Shown here: in pieces, positions 23,248 to 31,368 of the stretch
Numbering within the stretch: the stretch's first letter is position 1
Layout of the letters: each line of letters opens with the position of its first letter
The notes under the pieces: model-generated
Databases searched by the model: none
The model's input: the letters and a program-made list of their open reading frames with translations, nothing else
What the model was told of the DNA's origin: nothing
Made by a program: the position numbers and the translations under genes
DNA from: Anaerolineae bacterium
Lineage (GTDB): Bacteria; Chloroflexota; Anaerolineae; 4572-78; J111
Direction of reading: 5' to 3'
Assembly (NCBI GenBank): GCA_016926805.1
Contig: JAFGNV010000191.1
Location: 1 to 39,263 of the forward strand
DNA: 39,263 nucleotides

Positions 23248-24009
23248 TCAGGCGTCATAGACTTCGCCGGTAGGTAAGATAACTTCCTCGAGCGTGCTGG
23301 CCCGGCGATATTGAAAAGAGGTAACGTCGGAACTGGTGAAATCGGTTCTGATGAGTAACGCTCCGGTGAGAATTGCGCCCTCCATTTTGGCCGAACCGAG
23401 GTCGGTTTCTTTCAAATAGGACTCCCTAAGATTGGCTCCCCGCAAATCGGCCGCCTTTAGATTGGCTCCCTCCAAATCTACCCGGTATAAGGTGGCCCCA
23501 TCCAGCAACGCGCCCCGCAAATTCGCTCGCAGTAAAATCGCGTTGCTCAGATCAGCCTTTTCCAGGACGGCCTCGCGCAGGTAGCCCTCGGTCAGATTGG
23601 CCTTTTGCAAATTGGCTCCCCGCAAATTGGCGCTATACAGATTGGCTTTGGCTAAATTGGCCCCGCTCAAATTGGCCCCGCTCAAATCGGCCTCACGCAA
23701 GTCGGCCTCGCTTAAATCCACCCCCCTCAAATCAAACCCGCTCAAATTCTGGATCGATAAATCAACCCCCCGAAAGCTCTGCGACCTGTCGCTCTCGGCC
23801 CAGGCCATCACCGCGGCCAGTTGTTCCGCCCGCGAGGTTTGGGCCACTTCAACCATGGCCGGCGCGGCGGTTTGCCTTTCCAAAACTATATCCCTTACCG
23901 CCGACTCGTAACTATATCCCGGCATCCACTGCTTGCAATGCTTGCAGAAGATGGCACTGGCCTTAATCTCTTCATCGCAAAACGGGCAGCGTTTCATCTC
24001 CTCAGACAT
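23248..24009 (-). CDS. zinc-ribbon / pentapeptide-repeat protein
   Basis: This 253-residue cytoplasmic protein starts with a treble-clef or zinc-ribbon motif CPFC-x10-CKHC (Cys8, 11, 22, 25). A helical linker follows to about residue 75. About 33 pentapeptides of the type ADLREADLSGANLSGANLAK run from about 79 to 245, expected to form a quadrilateral beta helix. The start ATG 24009 is backed by GGAGA about six bases upstream, and a TATAAT lies on the minus strand at 24059-24054. It stands alone between two plus-strand genes. Some pentapeptide proteins mimic DNA and block gyrase, but nothing here shows that. The zinc ribbon suggests binding to nucleic acid or protein. Confidence 0.9.
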   Translation of the reverse strand: MSEEMKRCPFCDEEIKASAIFCKHCKQWMPGYSYESAVRDIVLERQTAAPAMVEVAQTSRAEQLAAVMAWAESDRSQSFRGVDLSIQNLSGFDLRGVDLSEADLREADLSGANLSGANLAKANLYSANLRGANLQKANLTEGYLREAVLEKADLSNAILLRANLRGALLDGATLYRVDLEGANLKAADLRGANLRESYLKETDLGSAKMEGAILTGALLIRTDFTSSDVTSFQYRRASTLEEVILPTGEVYDA

Positions 24010-24140
24010 CGGTTCTCTCCGTGCACACCCTGAAAGACTGTGATTACAAAACTATTATAATCTATTTTGGAAATCTCTAAAAATAGCAACCAAACCGGGA
24101 GTCAGATTGCCCTTTGCTCCTCCTTTCTTCCTGTGGTAGC

Positions 24141-26105
24141 ATGCAGCCCAACATGAACGACAAACGCTTCTGGCTACCCGCCACCATCCTCATTGCTTTT
24201 GGCCTGCGACTTCATAACCTGACCTATCACAGTCTCTGGTTTGACGAGGCGATCAGCGTCTACTGGGCCAGGCAGACGGTTCCCCGGATTTTGGAGGTGG
24301 GGTTTACCCTGGTTGAAGACCGGCTGCCACCGCTCTATTACCTCATCCTCAAAGGCTGGACCGGCCTGTTTGGTTTTAGCGAGACCGGCGTCCGCAGCCT
24401 GTCGGTTTTTCTGGGCGTATTGCTGGTTCCTGTCATTGCCAGCCTGGCCACCGTGCTTTTCAACCGGCGGGTGGCCCTTGTCGTGGCCTTGCTGGTTGCG
24501 CTCAATCCGTTTCTGGTCTGGTACTCCCAGGAAGCGCGGATGTACGCCCCGGCAGTGCTGTTCGGCACGCTCGCGGTGGGGGCTTTTTTAAAATTTGTCA
24601 GGTTACGCCACCGGCAGGTCAAACCATCAGCAGGGGATTGGCAGTCTCAAGCCTTCATCGTGCTCTTCATTCTCTTCGCTGCCCTCGGCCTTTACAGCCA
24701 TCTCTACACCGGCTTTTTACTCCCCGCCCTGGGGTTGTGGCTGATCATTGGTTATCCCCGCGCCCGGCGACTCTGGCTGATATTTGCCCTCGGTGTGCTC
24801 ATCATCTTGCTGGCATACACCCCCATTGCCCTGGCCATCTGGCGTTTCTCCGGCGAGTCTACCCCCGGCGACCCGTTCAGCCACGTAGGCCAGCGGGCCT
24901 GGTGGTTGTTGCAATCGTTCACCGTGTGGAAAGCGTCCTTGTCGCCTATCCTGCAATTCACAATCCCCAGCATCGTTGTTATTTATGCTCTATTGGCCTA
25001 TCTGAGAACGGCAAATTATCAATCGCGCCTGGCGCGCCCGCTCTTCTTGATTACCTTGCTGCTTGTTGTGCCTTTTGCCATCGCCAGCCTGCTGCTCTGG
25101 CGCAATTACCTGGCCTTTTTTGGCGAACGCTATTTTATTGTCATGACTCCCTGGCTGTTGCTCCTGGCCGCTGTTGGCGCGGAAAACCTGAGCCAATGGG
25201 TCGATACCCGAATGAGCAAATGGCAAATGGCAAATTTTAAATTACATCACGCCACACGCCTCGTTTCTGGCCTCCCCTATGCGCTCCTGCTTTTGGTGAC
25301 GGTTCTCCCCCTACCCGGCCAATGGAGCACGCCTGCCGCTAAAGAAGCCTGGCGGCAGAGCGTGGCCTATTTGGCCAAACATGCCGAATCAAATCACGGC
25401 ATCCTCATCCATCCCGATTGGGTGCGCTACCCATTTCAATTCTACTTTCGAGGGCCTGGCCAAACCTACGCCGCTTTCAGTCAGGTCACTCCGGCCACCG
25501 ATCTGGACGGCCCCTTGCAAGGCGTCGTGGGAGATCACCCGGTCATCTGGCTCATCCAATCGCACCTGGATGGCCCCGACCCTGACCGCCTGGTCGAGCA
25601 GTGGTTGGCAACCCGTTACCCCCTGGTCACCGAACTCTATCCACCCGGTATCACCCTCAAGGGATACGCTCCCGGCTATCAACTCCACACTCTGCCGCCG
25701 GAGGCCACACCGGTTGATCTTCGCTTTGAAAACGGCATGCAACTGATCGGTTACCAGGCTGAATCGCCGGTTGCCGCTGCCGATGATCTTTTCCATCCGC
25801 CCTCGGGGTGGGTGCACGTAATTCTGTATTGGACAGCCAGCCAGCCCATCCGCCAAACCGCGACCCCTTACGTCCACCTGATCGGGCCAGAAGGGGTATG
25901 GGGCGCCAGCCTGGAACGCCCCAACGATGCCCTGAACTTTTATCCGCCCCCGCGCTGGTATTCAGCAGAAACCGATCCCGGCCTCATTCGCCAGGATATG
26001 GACGTTAACCTGAACCCGGCCACCCCGCCGGGCACGTACCAACTGGTGGTGGGCCTGCGGGGGTACGAAACGCTGTTTCCCCTGGCTCAGGTCAAAATCC
26101 GCTAA
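24141..26105 (+). CDS. GT39-like membrane glycosyltransferase with C-terminal beta-sandwich module
   Basis: The protein has 654 residues from ATG 24141. ATG 24153 is possible, and a TTG at 24114 looks too early; none has a clear ribosome binding site. About ten membrane segments lie in residues 10-410. The first loop has the acidic motif of PMT/ArnT-type enzymes (SLWFDEAISVYWAR), so a polyprenyl-phosphate sugar is the likely donor. Residues about 420-515 are extracytoplasmic. The last 130 residues are a beta-rich module (GMQLIGYQAE, WVHVILYWTASQPI, PPGTYQLVVGLRGYETLFPL) of the same type as in the protein at 18556. It opens a run of envelope genes to 29218 on the same strand. The acceptor is unknown. 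Confidence 0.9.
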   Translation: MQPNMNDKRFWLPATILIAFGLRLHNLTYHSLWFDEAISVYWARQTVPRILEVGFTLVEDRLPPLYYLILKGWTGLFGFSETGVRSLSVFLGVLLVPVIASLATVLFNRRVALVVALLVALNPFLVWYSQEARMYAPAVLFGTLAVGAFLKFVRLRHRQVKPSAGDWQSQAFIVLFILFAALGLYSHLYTGFLLPALGLWLIIGYPRARRLWLIFALGVLIILLAYTPIALAIWRFSGESTPGDPFSHVGQRAWWLLQSFTVWKASLSPILQFTIPSIVVIYALLAYLRTANYQSRLARPLFLITLLLVVPFAIASLLLWRNYLAFFGERYFIVMTPWLLLLAAVGAENLSQWVDTRMSKWQMANFKLHHATRLVSGLPYALLLLVTVLPLPGQWSTPAAKEAWRQSVAYLAKHAESNHGILIHPDWVRYPFQFYFRGPGQTYAAFSQVTPATDLDGPLQGVVGDHPVIWLIQSHLDGPDPDRLVEQWLATRYPLVTELYPPGITLKGYAPGYQLHTLPPEATPVDLRFENGMQLIGYQAESPVAAADDLFHPPSGWVHVILYWTASQPIRQTATPYVHLIGPEGVWGASLERPNDALNFYPPPRWYSAETDPGLIRQDMDVNLNPATPPGTYQLVVGLRGYETLFPLAQVKIR

Positions 26106-26193
26106 TTTTTGACGCTTATTTGTCTTTGTGGTAGGCTTAGGCGGCAGTTCATATCAATGGCTTCAGCCAAATTCCTTTGGATGTCAGGTGTCT

Positions 26194-27441
26194 ATGTCCA
26201 AACATTTTCATAAATCATGGCCGATCGCCGGGTTTATCATTCTATCAGTTACCATGTTCCTGCTGGCAGCTTGTGCCTTTGGCGGAGGGTTGCTCTCCGG
26301 GGTAAGTGTCAGTCCGGAAACCATTACCCCCAATGCCGATGGCATCACCGACGTTACCCGCTTCCAGTATCGGTTGGGGCAGTCGGGTGACCTGTCCATT
26401 TATCTGGTGGATGAGACCGGCCAGCGCCATTATTTCCGCGATGCTCGCCGCCGCTCCGAAGGGCAATACCAGGTAGACTTTGGCGGGGTGGTCAACGGGG
26501 TTATGTTGCCCGACGGCGCTTACACCTGGGTGGTCGAAGCCGTGGCCGATAATGGTCAAACGGCCAGCCAACAGGGAACGCTCACCATTGTCAACGCCGA
26601 CACGGTGAAACCGGAACTACAGGGATTCAGCGTTTACCCCCAGGTGTTCACCCCCAATCAAGATGGCATCGACGACCGGGTAGACATTAACTACTACCTG
26701 ACCAAACAAGCCGAGGTGAGTGTTTACCTGATTGGCCCGGATGGGAAAATCCGCTACCCCATTGCCGAAGTCGAGCGTGAGGTAGAACCTGGTGAGCCGG
26801 GTTTTCACACCTACGACTACGAAGGTGGGGTTGATCTGGGCGCCGACCCGCCTCCGGACGGCGTCTACACGGTGTATGCCGAGGCGGTCGACCGGGTAGG
26901 TAACCACACCGTCATTACCAGCACCCTGACCATTGAAGAAGGCGGCGTGCCCCGCGCCGACATTGTGTCGGCCAACGTTGACTTTTACAACCCTGAAACC
27001 GGCGACCAAGTGGTGCCGTTGGGCAGCACGCTGGCGTTTACGCTCACCGTTGAAAATTTCGGCAGTGTGCCTATCCGCACCACCGGCCCCAATTCCGGCA
27101 CGCATTACCACAGCGATGAAAACTTCAACACCAAAGAGGTGTATGAATCCTCCGGCGCCTGGCGAGTGGGCATTGATTACGAGGGCAACCCCAGCTATGC
27201 CTACCCCTATCGTTGGGCGGTTGGTAACCTGGACGAGTTGGAGAAACGGGTCATCAACGGTAACCAGGAATACTACCTGATGCCCGGCCAGCGGGCGATT
27301 GTCACCGGTTCCATTCAGCTTATCGACAACCCTACCGGCAGAGACCGGGTCAACTTTTGGGCCGGTCTTATCCACGAACATGTCAGCATTGATGTGTTCA
27401 ACGATCACGTGGACCCGCAACCGATTGTGATTGGGTTCTGA
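26194..27441 (+). CDS. lipoprotein with two FlgD/gliding-type Ig-like domains
   Basis: The protein has 415 residues from ATG 26194. The frame is open from 26128, but only the later start gives a signal peptide, with lipobox LLAAC (Cys27). Two domains begin with the motif TPN-x-DG-x-x-D (ITPNADGITD and FTPNQDGIDD) and contain DGAYTWVVEA / DGVYTVYAEA strands. These are typical of FlgD-like Ig folds and of CHU_C-type surface domains. The C-terminal domain (about 255-415) is beta-rich (LAFTLTVENFGSVPIRTTGP, PGQRAIVTGSIQL) and unassigned. It sits between a membrane glycosyltransferase and a GT2 gene and may be a surface protein or a scaffold for the envelope. Confidence 0.87.
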   Translation: MSKHFHKSWPIAGFIILSVTMFLLAACAFGGGLLSGVSVSPETITPNADGITDVTRFQYRLGQSGDLSIYLVDETGQRHYFRDARRRSEGQYQVDFGGVVNGVMLPDGAYTWVVEAVADNGQTASQQGTLTIVNADTVKPELQGFSVYPQVFTPNQDGIDDRVDINYYLTKQAEVSVYLIGPDGKIRYPIAEVEREVEPGEPGFHTYDYEGGVDLGADPPPDGVYTVYAEAVDRVGNHTVITSTLTIEEGGVPRADIVSANVDFYNPETGDQVVPLGSTLAFTLTVENFGSVPIRTTGPNSGTHYHSDENFNTKEVYESSGAWRVGIDYEGNPSYAYPYRWAVGNLDELEKRVINGNQEYYLMPGQRAIVTGSIQLIDNPTGRDRVNFWAGLIHEHVSIDVFNDHVDPQPIVIGF

Positions 27442-27464
27442 AGCCAAGAGAGTGACCACCTGCT

Positions 27465-28457
27465 ATGGACCTGGCCATCATCATTGTCAACTGGAACGTT
27501 AAAGACCTGCTCAGGCGTTGTCTGGCTTCCGTTCTGGCCGACCTTACCGCCAGCAATCTATCCGCCGAAACCTGGGTTGTTGACAACGCCTCTACCGACG
27601 GTTCGGTTGTAATGCTCCGCCGCGATTTTCCCGAGGTGCGCCTGATTGCCAGTCAAAAAAATTTGGGGTTTGCCGGGGGCAATAATGCCGCCTTGCGAGC
27701 CATAGGTTTTGATGACGCCCCGGTTTCCGGCTCTCTCACCGCCCCAAAGGTAAACCGCCTCCCTGGCGCTGTATTGCTGCTCAACCCCGACACCGAGGTG
27801 CATGCTGGCGCGCTGAAAATCCTGCTCGATTTTCTCCGCAATCACCCCGAAGCCGGCATCGCCGGAGCGCGGTTGGTGAATGGCGACGGCTCTTTTCAAC
27901 ACAGCACCTTTGGGTTCCCCGGCTTGTGGCAACTGGCCATCGAACTGCTGCCGTTACCCGGACGGCTGGTTGCGTCTCGTTTGAACGGACGCTATCCCCG
28001 GACGCTCTATGAGCAGGGGCAACCATTTCCGGTGGGGCATCCATTGGGCGCAGCCATGTGCGTGCGGCGCGAGGCCATTGAGCAAGTGGGCTTGCTTGAT
28101 GAAGGTTATTTTATGTACGTGGAAGAAGTCGATTGGAGCAAGCGTATTGTTTCGGCAGGGTGGCAGGCGTACTGCGTACCCGCCGCCATCGTAACCCATT
28201 TTGGCGGGCAAAGCACGGGGCAAATCCAGACAGACATGTTTATTAGCTTGTGGGCCAATCGTTATCGATTTTATCGCAAACATTACGGTCGGCTCAAAGT
28301 ATGGCTGGCAGCCTGGATTGTTATGCTGGGGATGCGGCGCAAAGCCACAGCGGATAGGCAAACCGCCAGCCGGGGCGAATTAGCCCAGAACGAACTGACC
28401 AGGCGGCTGGCCTGTTATGAAAAAGTAACCGGAATCTGGCAGGGGAGGGCAGGATGA
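27465..28457 (+). CDS. GT2 family glycosyltransferase (rhamnosyltransferase-like)
   Basis: This 330-residue cytoplasmic enzyme has a GT-A fold. The N-terminus AIIIVNWNVKDLLRRCLASV, the nucleotide-sugar motif DNASTDGS, NLGFAGGNN, the metal-binding LLNPDTE and the later FMYVEEVDW are those of the WbbL/RfbF group. Those enzymes often transfer rhamnose during O-antigen or cell-wall polysaccharide synthesis. The actual sugar is not determined by sequence. Its stop codon overlaps the next gene in ATGA form at 28454-28457, so the two GT2 enzymes are translationally coupled. It has no membrane segment. Confidence 0.93.
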   Translation: MDLAIIIVNWNVKDLLRRCLASVLADLTASNLSAETWVVDNASTDGSVVMLRRDFPEVRLIASQKNLGFAGGNNAALRAIGFDDAPVSGSLTAPKVNRLPGAVLLLNPDTEVHAGALKILLDFLRNHPEAGIAGARLVNGDGSFQHSTFGFPGLWQLAIELLPLPGRLVASRLNGRYPRTLYEQGQPFPVGHPLGAAMCVRREAIEQVGLLDEGYFMYVEEVDWSKRIVSAGWQAYCVPAAIVTHFGGQSTGQIQTDMFISLWANRYRFYRKHYGRLKVWLAAWIVMLGMRRKATADRQTASRGELAQNELTRRLACYEKVTGIWQGRAG

Positions 28458-29218
28458 GTAAAATTGTTGCGGCGATTCTTACCAAAAACGAGGCGCGACA
28501 CATTGCTGACTGTATCAAAAGTGTACAGTGGGCTGATGAAATTATCCTGGAAGATTCGTTTAGCGACGATGGCACCACGGCCATCGCCCGTAATTTAAAC
28601 GCCAAGATTTTCAAAAGCGAATTTATCAACTTTGCGGTGGCTCGAAACACCGCCCTTAGCAATGCCAAAGGGTTAGGGGCGGACTGGATTCTGTTTATTG
28701 ATGCCGATGAACGAGCCACGCCCGAATTAGCCCAGGAAATTCAGACAGCCGTGAAAAACAATGAAATTGTCGGCTGGTGGATACCTCGCTACAACATTAT
28801 GTGGGGCCATACCATGCGCGGCGGCGGCTGGTATCCAGATTATCAATTGCGCCTCATGCGCGTTGACAGCGCTCGTTATGATGCCGAGCGCCAAGTTCAT
28901 GAGATTGTTGTTTTAGACGGTCAGGCCGCTTATTTAAAAGAACACCTTTTGCACTACAACTATGACACCCTGGCTCAGTTCAAAAGAAAACAGGACCGAT
29001 ATATTGATTTTGAAGCAAAAATATTAAAAGAAAAAGGGGTTCGGGCCAAACCCTGGACTTATCTCACCATGCCCGGGCGAGAATTCTATCGCCGTTATAT
29101 TTCATTACGGGGCTATCAAGATGGCTGGGTAGGCTTACAGGTATGCACGCTGATGAGTTGGTATATGTTGGTCACTTACTTGCGTTTGCGAAAGTTATAC
29201 CAAATAGAAAATGTTTAG
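28454..29218 (+). CDS. GT2 family glycosyltransferase (WaaE/KdtX-like)
   Basis: This 254-residue enzyme has a GT-A fold. The motifs AAILTKNEARHIADCIKSV, DSFSDDGT and the metal site LFIDADE are present, followed by GGGWYPDYQLRLMR and VHEIVVLDG. Together they match the beta-1,4-glucosyltransferase group related to WaaE of lipopolysaccharide core synthesis. A Chloroflexota cell has no typical lipopolysaccharide, so another surface glycan is more likely. It overlaps the previous GT2 gene by four bases. A hydrophobic C-terminal stretch (VGLQVCTLMSWYMLVTYL) may attach it to the membrane. Confidence 0.93.
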   Translation: MSKIVAAILTKNEARHIADCIKSVQWADEIILEDSFSDDGTTAIARNLNAKIFKSEFINFAVARNTALSNAKGLGADWILFIDADERATPELAQEIQTAVKNNEIVGWWIPRYNIMWGHTMRGGGWYPDYQLRLMRVDSARYDAERQVHEIVVLDGQAAYLKEHLLHYNYDTLAQFKRKQDRYIDFEAKILKEKGVRAKPWTYLTMPGREFYRRYISLRGYQDGWVGLQVCTLMSWYMLVTYLRLRKLYQIENV

Positions 29219-29280
29219 TTGGCTCATGTCAAGTACAAGTGCAAATATCCAAACGCAAACAGGAAATATTGGCGCAGTCA

Positions 29281-29357
29281 CCCTCACCCCTGCCCCTCTC
29301 CCAGGGGGCGAGGGGAAAAGCTGCCTCCTCTCCCTTTGGGAGAGGTTGGGGTGAGGG
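29281..29357. repeat. 77-bp palindromic GC-rich element
   Basis: Outer arms CCCTCACCCC (29281-29290) and GGGGTGAGGG (29348-29357) are exact complements. Inside, CCTCTCCC-TTT-GGGAGAGG (29327-29345) forms an 8-bp hairpin and a second C/G-rich pair lies near 29293-29315. The design is that of the long interspersed palindromes common in large bacterial genomes. It lies in the 299 bp gap between the GT2 gene and the hpf terminator. Nothing else is seen in that gap. Confidence 0.65.
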
Positions 29358-29461
29358 CTAGATTACGTCTGCACTTGTTCTAAACATGAGCCGTTTAATT
29401 TAAGGTGGCAGTTACCCATTTAGGATAATGTCTATTGGTTTTCTCCCCACCGTTAAAATTT

Positions 29462-29494
29462 AAAAAACAAAAAGGGCGGGCCTTTGGCCCGCCC
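29462..29494 (-). terminator. intrinsic terminator of hpf
   Basis: On the minus strand GGGCGGGCC pairs with GGCCCGCCC (9 bp, 29494-29474) around AAA and is followed by TTTTTGTTTTTTA. It is 24 bases after the stop codon at 29518. Confidence 0.9.
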
Positions 29495-29517
29495 CCTTGA
29501 TATTCCAACGCTAAAAC

Positions 29518-30093
29518 TCAATCTACTTCGGGGTCCAGTAAACCGTAATTGTTATCCGCCCGGCGATAAACCACGTTAATTCGACCCGAATCGGCGTTAT
29601 AAAACACGTAAAAATTATGGCCTAACAATTCCATTTGCTCCACGGCTTCTTCCTGGTTCATTGGATTAACCCGAAATCGTTTGACCCGGACAATCTGGCG
29701 TTCGTTCTCTTCGGCCAGACTTTCTAAAACTTCCTGACTCACATTGGGTATTTCTTCGAGTACGGTCCGTTTATTGCTCAATTGGCCGTGCCAGCGGTCA
29801 ACGCGTTTTCCCTTGTATCGGGCAATTTGCCGATGAATTTTGTTGGCTACCGCATCAATACAATTGTAGATGGCGTCTGACCGTTCCTCGGCCCGCAGGA
29901 TGGTGCCATTGGCCCGCAAGGTTACCTGGACAATATTTCTGTCTTTAGCACTCTTGGTTTTCTCCTGGGTAATTTCAACGCGAGCTTCTTCAATGTCTGG
30001 TAAATAACGGTCGAGCTTGCCAATTTTCTTTTCAACATAAGCTCGCACCCTATCGGAAATGACAAAATTTTTGCCTTGAAGAAATAACTGCAT
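29518..30093 (-). CDS. hpf: long-form ribosome hibernation promoting factor
   Basis: This 191-residue cytoplasmic protein binds the 30S subunit and silences ribosomes in stationary phase. The N-terminal S30AE domain (1-105) begins MQLFLQGKNFVISDRVRAYV and has the conserved basic helix KIHRQIARYKGKR. The C-terminal domain (about 130-187, EAVEQMELLGHNFYVFYNAD) is the dimerisation unit of long HPF, which makes 100S ribosomes by itself. AAAGGA precedes ATG 30093. It is the last gene of a minus-strand run with comF and DUF192, and has a strong terminator. A weak promoter (TTGCCA, 17 bases, TTAAAT at 30154-30126) may drive it separately. Confidence 0.95.
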   Translation of the reverse strand: MQLFLQGKNFVISDRVRAYVEKKIGKLDRYLPDIEEARVEITQEKTKSAKDRNIVQVTLRANGTILRAEERSDAIYNCIDAVANKIHRQIARYKGKRVDRWHGQLSNKRTVLEEIPNVSQEVLESLAEENERQIVRVKRFRVNPMNQEEAVEQMELLGHNFYVFYNADSGRINVVYRRADNNYGLLDPEVD

Positions 30094-30125
30094 TTTTCTT
30101 TCCTTTCTAGCCCACGGCTCAAAAA

Positions 30126-30154
30126 ATTTAAGTCAGCGAGAAGAATTTTGGCAA
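30126..30154 (-). promoter_or_regulatory. possible promoter of hpf
   Basis: On the minus strand TTGCCA (30154-30149, 5/6) and TTAAAT (30131-30126, 4/6) have a 17-base spacer. The -35 box overlaps a 9-bp inverted repeat (30143-30151 with 30173-30181) that may instead end the comF transcript. Confidence 0.35.
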
Positions 30155-30200
30155 AATGGTTTAGGTTCCCATCCAAAATTCTGAAACCTTCAATCGTTTT

Positions 30201-30905
30201 TTAACGTGCTCTGGCCAGGGTCAAACCCCACACTGAGATTGCGCCGCTGTCTTTCAGGGCGGCGGCGCAGGCATCCAACGTGGAGCCAGTAGTGCACACA
30301 TCGTCTATTAATAGAACCCTCTGACCGGCCAGTTGCTGGCTGTTACCAACAAAGGCATTTAAAACATTCCGGCGACGTTCACTAACGCCCAACTCCATTT
30401 GTGACTTTGTTTTGCGAACTCGCTGAAGCGTTTTGGTATCAACCGGTAAATCAAGGATAATGGCCATTTGTCTGGCTAACAACTCACTCTGATTATAGCC
30501 CCGCTCTCTAAATCGGGAGGGGTGCAAGGGTACGGGGACAATTACGTCGACCTCAAGACCATAAGCCCGGTAAGTATCAACCAATATATGGCCCAGAATT
30601 GAGGCTGTCGCTCGATGATTACGATATTTTAAGAAATGAATCACCGACCGTATCGGATTATCTTCAAAATATGAAGCCGACCTGATGCCATCAATAGATT
30701 TTAGCGGATTATTTTTACACTCCATACAGTAGGGCAAACCTTGAAGGGGCGTTCCGCAATGTTGGCAAACCGGGGGAGTAATAAAGGCAATTTTGTTAAG
30801 ACATGCTTGACACAACCACTCATTTGTTGTTTGGCAATGAACACAGCGGGGAGGAAATAATAAATCAAGAAAAATCTGGCCTGTTTTCTCAACGTATGCC
30901 AACAC
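30201..30905 (-). CDS. comF: ComF-family phosphoribosyltransferase-like protein
   Basis: This 234-residue protein has an N-terminal double zinc finger with CVHC and CQAC (Cys21, 24, 32, 35), then CQHC and CMEC (Cys47, 50, 60, 63). A phosphoribosyltransferase domain follows, with VDVIVPVPLHPSRFRERGYN and the PRPP loop VLLIDDVCTTGSTL. ComF helps single-stranded DNA uptake during natural transformation in other bacteria. The start is GTG 30905, with AGGTG upstream at a long spacing. It follows the DUF192 gene by 67 bp. A Tad pilus locus lies directly upstream, so a DNA-uptake link is possible, but no comEC or comEA is in the window. Confidence 0.93.
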   Translation of the reverse strand: MLAYVEKTGQIFLDLLFPPRCVHCQTTNEWLCQACLNKIAFITPPVCQHCGTPLQGLPYCMECKNNPLKSIDGIRSASYFEDNPIRSVIHFLKYRNHRATASILGHILVDTYRAYGLEVDVIVPVPLHPSRFRERGYNQSELLARQMAIILDLPVDTKTLQRVRKTKSQMELGVSERRRNVLNAFVGNSQQLAGQRVLLIDDVCTTGSTLDACAAALKDSGAISVWGLTLARAR

Positions 30906-30972
30906 GAATAATCACACCTGCGTGATAGTTGATTTTGATTGGGCAGTGATAGCAAAACGCACCTATCACCAC

Positions 30973-31317
30973 TTATTCGTCAAACCTGAGTTGATCGCCT
31001 GTTTTGGTGGCCGTCTCGGCAATGGTTCCTACCGGCATCTCCAAAACATAAGCCGCTTGAGCCACAAAGGGACCTATACGATAAGGAACCATATTGCCGT
31101 CAACCCGAAGCACCTTCTGATTCTTATCAACGTATATCACATCTATTGGAAATTTCATGAAGAGGGTATGGATACTCTTTTCACCAACCAGTATCAATCC
31201 TTCCCCCTTTTTCAGAGGGGCGGCTCTTAAAAGCCCTCGCAGCCTTGACCAGAAGGTATTGGCCAGCCGACCTTGCATAATAAGAGGCAGATCACGAGTT
31301 TGATTGAATACGCGCAT
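30973..31317 (-). CDS. DUF192 family protein
   Basis: This 114-residue single-domain DUF192 protein shows the family core: SRLRGLLRAAPLKKGEGLIL, then SIHTLFMKFPIDVIYVD, then VLEMPVGTIAE. DUF192 proteins are often secreted, but this one has no signal peptide. Their role is not well defined. It starts 51 bp after tadC, has no clear ribosome binding site, and may be read from the tad transcript. Confidence 0.92.
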   Translation of the reverse strand: MRVFNQTRDLPLIMQGRLANTFWSRLRGLLRAAPLKKGEGLILVGEKSIHTLFMKFPIDVIYVDKNQKVLRVDGNMVPYRIGPFVAQAAYVLEMPVGTIAETATKTGDQLRFDE

Positions 31318-31368
31318 TTAAGAAACAAAACAAAGGGGTCTCGAAACCATTCCGAAGAAGATTTGTAA

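Noticed and set aside
26617..27459. 280-codon minus-strand frame
   Set aside because: It is antisense to the lipoprotein with signal peptide and TPN-DG motifs, and has no domain or ribosome binding site.
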